Source of the DNA: Bacillota bacterium
Lineage (GTDB): Bacteria > Bacillota > Clostridia > Lachnospirales > Lachnospiraceae
Reading direction: 5' to 3'
Assembly (NCBI GenBank): GCA_023410575.1
Contig: JAEYPP010000064.1
Span: forward strand, 1-35,141
Length of the DNA: 35,141 nt
Below, one piece after another: positions 23,048-31,828 of this stretch. Made by a program: the position numbers and the translations under genes. The notes beneath the pieces are model-generated. The model had not been told where the DNA came from and ran no database searches. It saw only the letters and a program-made list of their open reading frames with translations. The first letter of the stretch is position 1. Every line of letters begins with the position of its first letter.

Positions 23048-24082
23048 CTACTTTTGTTGAATTTCTCTCAATAACTTATCATATTTTTCTTTCAATGCTC
23101 TCTTTTCTAATATAATCTGATCAACTTTACGGTTTAGCTTGTTTCGTTCTGTTTTAAGATGTTCCAATCGATTTTTCATTTTTTTATTTTGCTCTAGTAA
23201 ATTGGAACATAATTCAATATTACTTGGAAGAACTCGCACTCCAAAAAAAGCTCTAACATCACGATAAGAGATACAAAATCCCCCATTATAAGCATATCGA
23301 TATATCTGCTTCATAAAAGAAGTTTTATCATCCTCTTTTGATAAATACATTGATTTAGCAAAATTAAAGGCTACAAAATCGGCAAGCTGTAACCCTGCAT
23401 TATTATATCTTTTATCGACAATTACTAGATTGCGGATATATTTACGAATCGCAACTTCACTCAAAAAAGTAATACCTTTCGAAGCAACCTTCACTTTGCA
23501 AAAATCATCCTGCATCTTTACATCAGATGCATTTTCTGATAATTGTTGTGAACTTCTTGCCTCATAAATGATATGACCTACACCATCTGCTTGAACAAGA
23601 AAATGACAGAAATTCTCAATCAAAACTTGCAAAGCGATATCATAATAATCACTTAATACACTACGTGATAAAGAGCTATCTCCAAAGTGAAAAAGGTCAA
23701 TCATCTGCTTTTTTTGAATCGCACAACATAATGTAGTAATGCTTTGATTTTTTACAATTTGAGTTAATCTATGATATACCTCATGATAGATTTGAATAAT
23801 TTCCTCAGCTGTATGCTTTGCAAAATTATGATATGCACCTTTCGAATATCTCCCACGGTCTGGATTAGTTGCATTCTTTTTTACAAAGTTAAACTCATTG
23901 CTATGAAGAATGGGATGATATTTTCTTACATAAGCTTCTTCCCAAACTATTTTTTTCACTTGAAAAACTTCTTCTTCTAAAGCCGAAAGATTTTCAGAAT
24001 TTACAATCACACCTGACATTGCAAATATATTATTTTCTTCGTCCTCACTCTCATCTAAAAATAAGTAGTATTCACCCTTCAC
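23048..24082 (-). CDS. DUF3800 domain protein
   Basis: A 344-residue protein. The DUF3800 pattern (RNase H-like fold with acidic residues) is clear: YYLFLDESEDE at the start, HSNEFNF, the IIYEARSSQQ strand and YNNAGLQLADFVAFNFAKS with the conserved Q-x-A-D. The last ~45 residues form a strongly predicted coiled coil rich in Lys and Glu (KMKNRLEHLKTERNKLNRK), which is an addition to the core domain. The start is a GTG at 24082 with GAGGAG six bases ahead. DUF3800 proteins are often found near defence or mobile genes, but no such genes flank it here and its activity is not established. Confidence 0.8.
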   Translation of the reverse strand: MKGEYYLFLDESEDEENNIFAMSGVIVNSENLSALEEEVFQVKKIVWEEAYVRKYHPILHSNEFNFVKKNATNPDRGRYSKGAYHNFAKHTAEEIIQIYHEVYHRLTQIVKNQSITTLCCAIQKKQMIDLFHFGDSSLSRSVLSDYYDIALQVLIENFCHFLVQADGVGHIIYEARSSQQLSENASDVKMQDDFCKVKVASKGITFLSEVAIRKYIRNLVIVDKRYNNAGLQLADFVAFNFAKSMYLSKEDDKTSFMKQIYRYAYNGGFCISYRDVRAFFGVRVLPSNIELCSNLLEQNKKMKNRLEHLKTERNKLNRKVDQIILEKRALKEKYDKLLREIQQK

Positions 24083-24202
24083 TGTTTACTCCTCAAATAC
24101 AAGCTAATCTGTGCTTCTCTTCTTTGTCATGCTTTCGTCTATCAGTTTTTTTAGTATTAGCAGAATATAAGAAAATAAACAAGTAACAATGAATCAATAA
24201 AA

Positions 24203-24520
24203 CTAATTTTTGTGACTATCTTTATTCCATAACTTATGAAAAGGAAAGATACTAACCACACTTAAGAAGAACCATGTAAAAATAGCTCCAAATGGCAAGA
24301 ATCTAATGCTTTTGTATACTCCTGGTTCACCTTCTCTTACTAGAGGATAGCTTATATCGTAACAATACCATAAACCTTGATAACCTTGATATTCTCCACC
24401 ACTAATTGACAAACAGAATAAAGGTCTTCCAAATATGAGATAAAAAATATAATCAATCAATGCTAATATAACAAAAAAGATGGCACCGATGAGTAAATGT
24501 CTAGAAATATTCTTAACCAT
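24203..24520 (-). CDS. Small membrane protein, function unknown
   Basis: A 105-residue protein started at the ATG at 24520, which has AAGGAGG nearby; the frame is open 12 codons further. It has an N-terminal membrane helix (about 9-30, HLLIGAIFFVILALIDYIFY) and a second near residues 73-92 (FGAIFTWFFLSVVSIFPF), with a Tyr/Gly-rich extracytoplasmic stretch between (GGEYQGYQGLWYCYD). It follows ilvA by 55 bases in the same direction and is probably co-transcribed. I do not recognise the family. Confidence 0.65.
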   Translation of the reverse strand: MVKNISRHLLIGAIFFVILALIDYIFYLIFGRPLFCLSISGGEYQGYQGLWYCYDISYPLVREGEPGVYKSIRFLPFGAIFTWFFLSVVSIFPFHKLWNKDSHKN

Positions 24521-24575
24521 ACTACCTCCTTTATGATGCAGATATTTTCCTGCCACAAATCATAGAGAACTTTAC

Positions 24576-25799
24576 TTACATATAAGTCCCCTTTGGTTGA
24601 ACAACAACAGGATTGTATCCTTTCTTATCCAAAGCTTTCACAATCTGTTCCTTGTGTTCATGTCCAAAAGCTTCCATTGTAATCTGTAATTCTACAGCTG
24701 TATTACGGTTGATACTTACAAATTGATTGTGATCAAGACGAATAACATTGCCTTGCTCTTTTGCTATAATAGAAGCAACGTTAACCAATTCACCCGGCTT
24801 ATCTGGTAACTGAACAGAAACAGTAAATATTCTACCACGCTCAATTAAGCCATTCTGGACAATCGAGGACATTGTAATTACATCCATATTGCCACCGCTT
24901 AAGATAGAAACAATTTTCTTGTTTTTTACATCCAACTTCTTTAGAGCTGCTACTGTTAAAAGTCCAGAGTTTTCGACAATCATCTTATGATTTTCTACCA
25001 TATCAAGGAAGCTAACAATAAGTTCACGATCATCAACTGTAATTATGTCATCAACATTTTTTTGTATGTAAGGGAAAACAATATCTCCAGGCGTTTTTAC
25101 AGCAGTACCATCAGCGATTGTATCAACGCTTGGTAATGTAACAACATGACCAGCTTCGATGGATGCTTTCATACAAGCTGCACCACTTGGTTCTACACCG
25201 ATAACTTTTACGTTAGGATTTAACAGCTTAGCCAAAGTTGATACACCTGCTAATAATCCTCCACCACCGATTGGACATAGAATATAATCAACTGTTGGTA
25301 ATTCTTTAATAATCTCCATTGCAATTGTCCCTTGACCAGTAGCAACGCCTTCATCATTAAATGGATGAATGAATGTATAACCTTTTTCCTTTGCTAGTTT
25401 TAATGCATACTGACAAGCCTCATCATAAACATTACCGTAAAGGACAACTTCAGCCCCGTAGCTCTTTGTACGGTTCACCTTAATCAATGGAGTCGTTGTT
25501 GGCATAACAATTACTGCTTTTGCATGATAAATCTTTGCAGCATAGGCAACACCCTGTGCATGGTTACCTGCAGATGCAGTAATCAAACCTTTTTCTCTTT
25601 CTTCCTTAGATAATGTACTAATCTTATAATAGGCACCACGAACTTTATAAGCACCGGTATACTGCATATTCTCTGGCTTTAAGTAAACCTTGTTACCTGT
25701 TATTGAAGAAAAATACTCACTAAAAACTAACTTCGTTCGATTCGTTACTTTCATTACTGCTTCACTTGCATCTTCGAAATTCTCTAATGTCATCATCAT
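24576..25799 (-). CDS. ilvA: Threonine ammonia-lyase (threonine dehydratase)
   Basis: A PLP enzyme converting threonine to 2-oxobutyrate and ammonia, the entry step to isoleucine or, when catabolic, to propionate. PLP-lysine motif: QYTGAYKVRGAYYKIS; the phosphate-binding Gly loop is CPIGGGGLLAGVSTL; SAGNHAQGVAYAAKI is the substrate Ser region. One ACT-type domain closes the protein (VSVQLPDKPGELVNVASIIA), so allosteric control is likely. I start at the first of three consecutive ATGs (25799), four bases after GGGAG. The single, ~75-residue regulatory domain is the shorter, TdcB/YkfP-like catabolic arrangement found in clostridia, so tdcB is an alternative name. A hairpin with T-run stands 40 bases upstream. 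Confidence 0.92.
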   Translation of the reverse strand: MMMTLENFEDASEAVMKVTNRTKLVFSEYFSSITGNKVYLKPENMQYTGAYKVRGAYYKISTLSKEEREKGLITASAGNHAQGVAYAAKIYHAKAVIVMPTTTPLIKVNRTKSYGAEVVLYGNVYDEACQYALKLAKEKGYTFIHPFNDEGVATGQGTIAMEIIKELPTVDYILCPIGGGGLLAGVSTLAKLLNPNVKVIGVEPSGAACMKASIEAGHVVTLPSVDTIADGTAVKTPGDIVFPYIQKNVDDIITVDDRELIVSFLDMVENHKMIVENSGLLTVAALKKLDVKNKKIVSILSGGNMDVITMSSIVQNGLIERGRIFTVSVQLPDKPGELVNVASIIAKEQGNVIRLDHNQFVSINRNTAVELQITMEAFGHEHKEQIVKALDKKGYNPVVVQPKGTYM

Positions 25800-25833
25800 T
25801 TGCTCCCATCTGCCATCCAATCAGGCCCTTTAA

Positions 25834-25917
25834 TTAAGAAAAAAGTGTTTTGCTTGCAAAACACTCGCGCCAAGCGCGGTTGCGTAAGCGACTTCTTCCT
25901 ATTGCGCTTGTGTGCAT
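25834..25917 (-). CDS. Possible leader peptide ahead of ilvA
   Basis: A 27-codon frame starts at an ATG (25915-25917) eight bases after GGAAGG and ends with TAA inside the T-run of the hairpin at 25838-25865. The peptide is rich in Arg and Ser (residues such as GRSRLRNRAWRE) with only one Ile and two Thr, which is not what classical ilvA attenuation would use. The position, start signal and overlap with the terminator justify recording it; it may be chance. Confidence 0.25.
   Translation of the reverse strand: MHTSAIGRSRLRNRAWRECFASKTLFS
25838..25865 (-). terminator. Terminator hairpin directly upstream of ilvA
   Basis: AGTGTTTTGC (25844-25853) and GCAAAACACT (25856-25865) are a perfect ten-base inverted repeat. 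On the minus strand six T follow (25838-25843). The end of this terminator is about 39 bases before the ilvA ATG, and no promoter boxes fit into that gap, so ilvA transcription probably passes through it: a candidate attenuator. Confidence 0.65.
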
Positions 25918-25984
25918 ATTTGCGTCCTTCCTGTGAGACGCTTTTGTTATGTAATAGGGAACTTAAAGAACTTTCCTATTACTA
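25866..25984. repeat. Hairpin-rich stretch resembling 8542-8680
   Basis: Contains CGCGCCAAGCGCG (a short GC stem), two GCG-rich segments and an AATAGGGAA/TTTCCTATT stem (about 25953-25980). The arrangement CTTGT, TTGC, GTGAGA, then CTTTTGTT recurs in similar order at 8580-8636, which suggests a dispersed, degenerate intergenic repeat. It has no credible gene apart from the possible leader peptide. Confidence 0.35.
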
Positions 25985-26032
25985 ACAAAGATTAATAAGT
26001 TTCAGCAAAATACTGAAACTTATAATCTTGTT
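25985..26032 (-). terminator. ftsY terminator
   Basis: GATTAATAAGTTTCAG (25990-26005) pairs with CTGAAACTTATAATC (26013-26027), one bulge, seven-base loop; the flanking AACAA and TTGTT add pairs. On the minus strand the stem is followed by TTTGTT. It lies about 30 bases past the ftsY stop and closes the smc-ftsY unit. Confidence 0.75.
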
Positions 26033-26061
26033 ACTTATTAGAAATTATTATTTTCAAAACA

Positions 26062-27003
26062 TTACTTTTCTTCATCTCCAAATAATGCATTAATAAAATC
26101 ATCTGGATTAAATTTTTGTAAATCATCAATATGTTCACCAACACAAATATATTTGACTGGGACATTTAATTCAGATTGAATTGAAATTGCAATACCACCT
26201 TTTGCTGTACCATCTAATTTTGTTAAGATAATACCTGATATTTTAGCAACTTCATTAAATTGTTTTGCTTGAGCTAATGCATTCTGTCCGGTAGTTCCAT
26301 CTAAAACAACTAAAGTTTCACGGTATGCATCTGGATATTCTCGTTCAATCACACGATCAATTTTGCGAAGTTCTTCCATTAAGTTCTTTTTATTATGAAG
26401 ACGCCCTGCAGTATCACATAACAGAACATCTACATTTCTAGATTTTGCTGCAGTTACTGCATCAAAAATAACAGCTGCTGGATCAGAGCCTTCTTTTTGG
26501 GCAATCATATCAACGTTAGCACGATGAGCCCACTCCGTTAACTGTTCAATCGCTGCTGCACGGAATGTATCTGCAGCTGCAACCATGACTTTTTTTCCTT
26601 GATCTTTTAATAATCCAGCTAATTTTCCTACACTTGTTGTTTTACCAACACCATTGACACCAATGAGCAAAACAACCGATTTTTTATCTTCAAATTCATA
26701 GGCATTCTCTGGGAGACTCATCTGTTCTCTCATACTTGCTTTCAGTAATTCTTTACACTCTTTTGGTTCACGGATACGATGTTCTTTTACTTTTGCTTTC
26801 AGATTATCAAGAATGGCAGTTGTTGTATTAATACCTAAATCCGACATTATAAGAATTTCTTCTAATTCCTCATAAAAATCATCATCTATACTTGAAGAAC
26901 TACTAAAAATGGATTCAACACCGGCTACTATACTATTTCGAGTCTTTGCTAACCCCGATGCTAAACGACTAAAAAAACCTTTTCTCTCTCCCAAAACATT
27001 CAC
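26062..27003 (-). CDS. ftsY: Signal recognition particle receptor FtsY
   Basis: FtsY, the membrane-associated GTPase that receives ribosome-SRP complexes for co-translational targeting. The 313 residues hold an N-domain of helices (about 15-95) and the G-domain with G1 GVNGVGKTTSVGKLAG (115-130), VAAADTFRAAAIEQL (141-155), DTAGRLHNKKNL (197-208) and TKLDGTAKGG (261-270). It lacks the long acidic N-terminal extension of the E. coli protein, as usual in Firmicutes. It lies 88 bases after smc, the conserved Firmicutes order. ffh, often the next neighbour, is not downstream. Confidence 0.96.
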   Translation of the reverse strand: MNVLGERKGFFSRLASGLAKTRNSIVAGVESIFSSSSSIDDDFYEELEEILIMSDLGINTTTAILDNLKAKVKEHRIREPKECKELLKASMREQMSLPENAYEFEDKKSVVLLIGVNGVGKTTSVGKLAGLLKDQGKKVMVAAADTFRAAAIEQLTEWAHRANVDMIAQKEGSDPAAVIFDAVTAAKSRNVDVLLCDTAGRLHNKKNLMEELRKIDRVIEREYPDAYRETLVVLDGTTGQNALAQAKQFNEVAKISGIILTKLDGTAKGGIAISIQSELNVPVKYICVGEHIDDLQKFNPDDFINALFGDEEK

Positions 27004-27091
27004 CTCTATTATACTTCATAATTCAAACTTTCATAAGCAAAAGTCTGAATTAATCATATTTCTTTTTTGACTCATTGTCAATATAACACAG

Positions 27092-30000
27092 TTAAGAATC
27101 TAACTTTTCTTCAATAAGTGATACACTTACAAGTGTGGATACACCCTTTTCTTGCATTGTAATACCATACAAAACATCAGCAGCGGCCATTGTACCTCGA
27201 CGGTGTGTGATGATAATAAACTGAGTATGTTTCGTTAACTTATGGAGATAATTTGCATATCGCTTTACATTCGAATCGTCCAATGCCGCTTCGATTTCGT
27301 CAAGAAGACAAAATGGCGAAGGCTTTAGATTTTGTATTGCAAATAACAAAGAAATTGCAGTTAATGCCTTTTCTCCACCAGATAACTGCATCATATTCTG
27401 AAGTTTTTTTCCAGGTGGCTGTGCGATAATACGAATCCCCGCTTCTAAGATATCTTCCTCTTCTGTTAATTCGAGGGTACCTTTTCCACCACCAAATAAC
27501 TCCTTAAAAACCAGATCAAATTGCTCTTTAATTTCTCCAAACTTTTCTTCGAATTGACGACGCATCTCCCCATCAAGTTCCTTAATAATTCCAAGTAAGG
27601 TTTCCTCTGCTTTTAATAAGTCATCTCTCTGAGTTGTTAAAAATGTATAACGATTGGACAAATTTTTAAAGTCTTCAATTGCATTTACATTCACATCCCC
27701 TAATTGGCGAATGTTTGCTTTCAAATCTGTAATCGTTTTCTTGTTCAATCCTTGATTCGAATATATGTCATTTTCATATTCTTTAGCTGAATTCACTGTT
27801 AATTCGTACTCATCCCACATATAAGTAATCTGAGCATCAATTACTTCGTTTAATTTTTCCCTCTGATTTTGTAAGCGGAAGGCATCTTTATCCAATACTA
27901 TAATTCGATTTTGAAGGTCCTCTCTCTTATTAAAAAATCCTTTATGATTCTTAGTCATGTTCTCTTTCGTTTCATTAAGAGAAGTTAATTTTGCATCTAA
28001 TGATATCAGGGTACTGTGAGCTTCATCCTGTCGCTTCGTATTATCACATACTTGCTTTTCTTTTTCTTCACGAATGGATGCATATCCTTTTGCTTCTTCA
28101 CGGATATTGTGTTCTTCTTCCTTTAATTTGGTAATTTCATGCTGAACACGACGAATATTTTCTAAAACATATTGATTGCTTTGTTCTAAATTAGAAAACT
28201 CAATTAACAATTTAGAGGATGTTTCATTCGTCTGTGTTTCTCCATGACGTTCTATTTCAAGTAAACGGTTGCATTCTTCAATTCGTTGCTCACATTGTTT
28301 ACCAGCAACTTCATTATCCTTCAATGCATTCTTCAAGCGCATTACATTCTCTTGTAGCTCTACATTCTGTTCCTCAATAAGCTTCAATTCACTAGCAAAC
28401 TCTAAGTATGTGTTTTGCATCTGATTCGTTTTATCTTTTTCAGAAGCCAAGTTCATCTTCGCTGTATTTTCCTGAACCAAGATTTCTTGAAGTTTTTGTT
28501 TATTTAACTCTGTTTTTTCACGTAAAGATAAACGTAGTTCTTTCGCCTTTAGAATTGAATTACTGATTTCTTTCAATTCTTCTTTTAATTTAGCGACCGA
28601 ATCTTCTAGTTCTTCCATTTCACGACGGCGTCCAAGCAAATTACTAGAGTTTTTAAAAGCTCCACCAGATAACGAACCTCCCGGATTTAACTGGTCTCCC
28701 TCTAAAGTCACAATACGAAGTGAATAATTGTATTTTCTTGCAATAACAATTGCATGATCAATCGTGTCCACAACAATAATACGACCTAATAGATATTGTG
28801 CAAGGTTAATAAATCTTTCTTCCACAGTGACCAGACTACTAGCCACACCGATAACACCATTCTCCTTTAATACATCATTGTTCGTATTCTTATAGCCTTG
28901 AATACTCGTTAATGGTAGGAAGGTTGCACGACCAAATTTATTCTTTTTTAAATATTCAATCAAAGACTTTGCTGTATCTTCAGAATCAGTTACGATATTT
29001 TGAATGCTACCTCCTAATGCGGTTTCTACAGCTGTCTCATAACTTTTCTCCACCTTAATCAAGTCGGCAACAACGCCTAAGATTCCTTTTTGATGCTCCT
29101 TTTTTTCCATAACCTTACGAATGCTATTTCCATAACCATCATAACGCTCTGTCAGATTTCGTAAAGATTCAAGTTTCGCATTCAAAGTCATATATACTTG
29201 ATTTTTCTGATTCATTGTACTCGTAGCGGTATCAATCTCTTGCTGTTTTGCGTCAATTTGTTGCTGGAGTTTATGATTCTCCTTAGTAAAACTATGAATG
29301 GTGGCACTTAACTCATTTACCGTTGCTTGCATTGCATTCATATGAATCTGAATCATAGATTCTTCACTTTTTATCTTCAGAATCTTTTGATTAATCTCAG
29401 CCTTTTTAATTGAGTTCTGTTCTACTATCGTTTCATATTTCTGAATATTTGTTTTAATTGTACCATTATCATTTAAAAAGCGGAAAATGTCATTATTGCA
29501 CTCTTCAATTTCCTTTGTCAATGTAACAATACGCTGTTTTATAGAATCAACAACTTCGGATGCTTTTGATTTTTCCAATTCTAAAGCTGATAACTTCTCG
29601 TCTATATTCTTTTTTTCTTGTCGATACTTCTCTAAAGCAAGTTCCCGTTCATGTATATCAGCTAATATAGAATCAATGCGGTTTGAAAACTGAGAAGCAT
29701 TTAAATCAATGGATGCAATCTGCTCTTTTAGTACTTTGATTTCACCATCCGTCTTTTCAATGAATACTTGTATTTCACCCTTTTGCATACGAGAAGTTTC
29801 GAGCTCTTCTTGAAGTTTGTCTAACTCTTGTTCGATTCGGTCGTACTCTTCCTTTGTAACATCAAACTCTTTCTTTGTCATTGCAAGATCTTCATTTACA
29901 ATTGCTAATTTTTCATCAACCTCAATTTTTGCATGCTCGTTCTTAGAATACTCAAGTAAAAATTGATTAACCTCAATATTTTTTAACTTTTCTTTTAAAT

Positions 30001-30649
30001 TTAAATATTCTTTTGCAACTTCTGCTTGTTTCTCTAAAGGTCCAATCTGTCGCTCGATTTCGCTAATAATATCAGTAACACGAGAAAGATTCATGCGTTC
30101 TTGTTCCAACTCTTTCTCTGCTAAAAATTTTCTTTTTTTAAATTTGACAATACCTGCTGCTTCATCGAATAATTCTCGACGTTCTTCTGGTTTTCCACTT
30201 AATATCTTGTCAATTTGTCCTTGACCAATGATTGAGTAGCCTTCTTTTCCAATACCAGTATCAAAAAATAACTCTTGAATATCTCGTAAACGACAAATTG
30301 ATCCGTTCATCATATATTCACTTTCACCAGAACGATAGACACGTCGAGATACTGTGACTTCTTCATAATCAATTGGAAGTTTATGATCTGAATTATCTAA
30401 TGTGATAGCAACATAAGCAAACCCAAGTGACTTTCTCATCTGAGTTCCCGAAAAGATAACATCCTGCATATTAGCCCCACGGAGTTGTTTTGCACTTTGC
30501 TCACCAAGTACCCACCGCACTGCATCCGCTACATTGCTTTTTCCCGACCCGTTCGGTCCAACAATACCAGTGATGCCATTATTAAATTGAAATGTGATCT
30601 TATTAGCAAATGATTTAAATCCATGCACTTCAATACTTTTTAAATACAT
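27092..30649 (-). CDS. smc: Chromosome segregation protein SMC
   Basis: SMC, the DNA-binding ATPase of bacterial condensin, which loads with ScpA/ScpB and organises the chromosome. All parts of the 1185-residue protein are seen: Walker A GPNGSGKSNVADAVRW (about 32-47), long coiled coils (about 170-500 and 680-1020), the hinge with GILGVVADLIKVEKSYETAV through NPGGSLSGGAFKN (about 515-665), the ABC signature LSGGEKALTAISLLF from residue 1089 and Walker B CLLDEIEAALDDSNV near 1114-1128. The ATG has an AGGGGA site. The gene follows rnc by 45 bases and precedes ftsY, the common Firmicutes order. Confidence 0.97.
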   Translation of the reverse strand: MYLKSIEVHGFKSFANKITFQFNNGITGIVGPNGSGKSNVADAVRWVLGEQSAKQLRGANMQDVIFSGTQMRKSLGFAYVAITLDNSDHKLPIDYEEVTVSRRVYRSGESEYMMNGSICRLRDIQELFFDTGIGKEGYSIIGQGQIDKILSGKPEERRELFDEAAGIVKFKKRKFLAEKELEQERMNLSRVTDIISEIERQIGPLEKQAEVAKEYLNLKEKLKNIEVNQFLLEYSKNEHAKIEVDEKLAIVNEDLAMTKKEFDVTKEEYDRIEQELDKLQEELETSRMQKGEIQVFIEKTDGEIKVLKEQIASIDLNASQFSNRIDSILADIHERELALEKYRQEKKNIDEKLSALELEKSKASEVVDSIKQRIVTLTKEIEECNNDIFRFLNDNGTIKTNIQKYETIVEQNSIKKAEINQKILKIKSEESMIQIHMNAMQATVNELSATIHSFTKENHKLQQQIDAKQQEIDTATSTMNQKNQVYMTLNAKLESLRNLTERYDGYGNSIRKVMEKKEHQKGILGVVADLIKVEKSYETAVETALGGSIQNIVTDSEDTAKSLIEYLKKNKFGRATFLPLTSIQGYKNTNNDVLKENGVIGVASSLVTVEERFINLAQYLLGRIIVVDTIDHAIVIARKYNYSLRIVTLEGDQLNPGGSLSGGAFKNSSNLLGRRREMEELEDSVAKLKEELKEISNSILKAKELRLSLREKTELNKQKLQEILVQENTAKMNLASEKDKTNQMQNTYLEFASELKLIEEQNVELQENVMRLKNALKDNEVAGKQCEQRIEECNRLLEIERHGETQTNETSSKLLIEFSNLEQSNQYVLENIRRVQHEITKLKEEEHNIREEAKGYASIREEKEKQVCDNTKRQDEAHSTLISLDAKLTSLNETKENMTKNHKGFFNKREDLQNRIIVLDKDAFRLQNQREKLNEVIDAQITYMWDEYELTVNSAKEYENDIYSNQGLNKKTITDLKANIRQLGDVNVNAIEDFKNLSNRYTFLTTQRDDLLKAEETLLGIIKELDGEMRRQFEEKFGEIKEQFDLVFKELFGGGKGTLELTEEEDILEAGIRIIAQPPGKKLQNMMQLSGGEKALTAISLLFAIQNLKPSPFCLLDEIEAALDDSNVKRYANYLHKLTKHTQFIIITHRRGTMAAADVLYGITMQEKGVSTLVSVSLIEEKLDS

Positions 30650-30694
30650 CTAATTCCCCTTTTGTCCACAATACTTGAATATTGGTATATTACT

Positions 30695-31399
30695 TTATTG
30701 CTCTTTACGTAATTTCAGAATCGAACGATAAGCCGCTTCCTGCTCTGCAGCTTTCTTCGTTCTTCCGCTCCCCTGCTCTAAAGTGATAGTATCCATCTTT
30801 GCAAGTACAGTAAATTTTTTATTATGATCTGGTCCTATTTCTTCTAATAGTTCGTAACTTAAGTGTTGATGAAATTCACTTTGTACAATCTCCTGTAAGA
30901 TAGTCTTGCTATCATAAAAGAGTTTCTTATGTTCAATATCAGCTAGAATATGTTTGCTGATAAACTCTTTTGCATTAGCAAAACCACCATCTACGTAGAT
31001 AGCTCCGATTACAGCTTCTAATGCATCTGATAATATAGAATCACGTTCACGTCCTCCAGTAGCATCCTCACCTTTACCAAGGTAAATAAATTTCCCCAGA
31101 TTAAGTTCCTTTGCACACAAAGCTAAGGTAGGCTCACAAACCATACTAGCTCTTTGTTTTGTCAACTCACCTTCGGTACGACTTTGATAATTAGTATATA
31201 ACCACTCGCTTGTTGTTAATTCTAGTACTGCATCTCCCAAAAATTCTAAACGTTCATTGTTAGCTAATTTATTCAGTCTCTTTTCATTTGCGAATGAACT
31301 ATGGGTTAATGCCTGTCTTAAAGTTTCCTTCGTTGTAAATGTATAACCAATAATCTGCTCAAACATCACTAAACGCTTTGTTCCTAATGCCTCGCTCAT
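30695..31399 (-). CDS. rnc: Ribonuclease III
   Basis: RNase III cleaves double-stranded RNA in rRNA processing and mRNA turnover. I start it at the ATG at 31399 (MSEALGTKRLVMFEQIIGYT, 234 residues) because GGGAGGG lies right ahead; the frame is open six codons upstream. The catalytic signature NERLEFLGDAVLEL is at about 48-61, the second acidic cluster ILSDALEAVIGAIYVDGG near 120-137, and a double-stranded RNA-binding domain at about 155-230 (ILQEIVQSEFHQHLSYELLE, GSGRTKKAAEQEAA). It lies between acpP and smc, with a hairpin separating it from acpP. Confidence 0.96.
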   Translation of the reverse strand: MSEALGTKRLVMFEQIIGYTFTTKETLRQALTHSSFANEKRLNKLANNERLEFLGDAVLELTTSEWLYTNYQSRTEGELTKQRASMVCEPTLALCAKELNLGKFIYLGKGEDATGGRERDSILSDALEAVIGAIYVDGGFANAKEFISKHILADIEHKKLFYDSKTILQEIVQSEFHQHLSYELLEEIGPDHNKKFTVLAKMDTITLEQGSGRTKKAAEQEAAYRSILKLRKEQ

Positions 31400-31461
31400 A
31401 ATTTCCCTCCCATGCATACCGCTAATGTTCTTACAGTATTGCTTAAAAAACGTTTAAAATA

Positions 31462-31494
31462 GGGTGTTGCCAAAGCTTCAAGTAGGCAACACCC
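31462..31494 (-). terminator. Hairpin between acpP and rnc
   Basis: GGGTGTTGCC (31462-31471) and GGCAACACCC (31485-31494) form a perfect ten-pair stem with a 13-base loop. On the minus strand TATTTTAAA follows. It begins nine bases past the acpP stop and 60 bases before rnc; with only a moderate T-run it probably works as a partial terminator, making acpP mRNA more abundant than rnc mRNA, or as a 3' stabiliser. Confidence 0.65.
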
Positions 31495-31502
31495 CTAATT
31501 CA

Positions 31503-31733
31503 TTAGTTTAATGCATTCTTGATTTGTTCAACTGCATCTGCTACAGTAACAATTTTTTCAGCTTCTTCATTCGGAATTTCAATGTCAAACTCTTCTTCAA
31601 TTCCCATGATGATTTGGAAAACATCTAAGCTATCAGCTCCTAAATCATCTACAAATGTAGTTTCCATTGTAATCTCCTCAGCTTCAATGTTTAATACTTC
31701 ACTAATAATTTTTTGTAATTTTTCGAATTCCAT
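31503..31733 (-). CDS. acpP: Acyl carrier protein
   Basis: ACP carries growing acyl chains on a 4'-phosphopantetheine arm. The product is a 76-residue, strongly acidic, four-helix protein when started at the ATG at 31733 (MEFEKLQKIISEVLN), with AAAGGTGA just upstream; an in-frame GTG nine bases earlier overlaps that site. The attachment serine is in the DLGADSLDVFQIIM motif, at about residue 36. It lies about 95 bases after plsX and 100 bases before rnc, in the conserved plsX-acpP-rnc order. Confidence 0.96.
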   Translation of the reverse strand: MEFEKLQKIISEVLNIEAEEITMETTFVDDLGADSLDVFQIIMGIEEEFDIEIPNEEAEKIVTVADAVEQIKNALN

Positions 31734-31828
31734 AATATTCACCTTTCCCTTTTAATTTTCATTTTTTAATAACACTCTAGCTTACTATATTATGCCCAGA
31801 AAATCTATGAAAGCAAATTACTTTCACG

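Noticed and set aside
25800..26061. A T-box riboswitch in front of ilvA
   Set aside because: The region is hairpin-rich and includes an AACCGCG string, but the T-box sequence, specifier stem and required length are missing.
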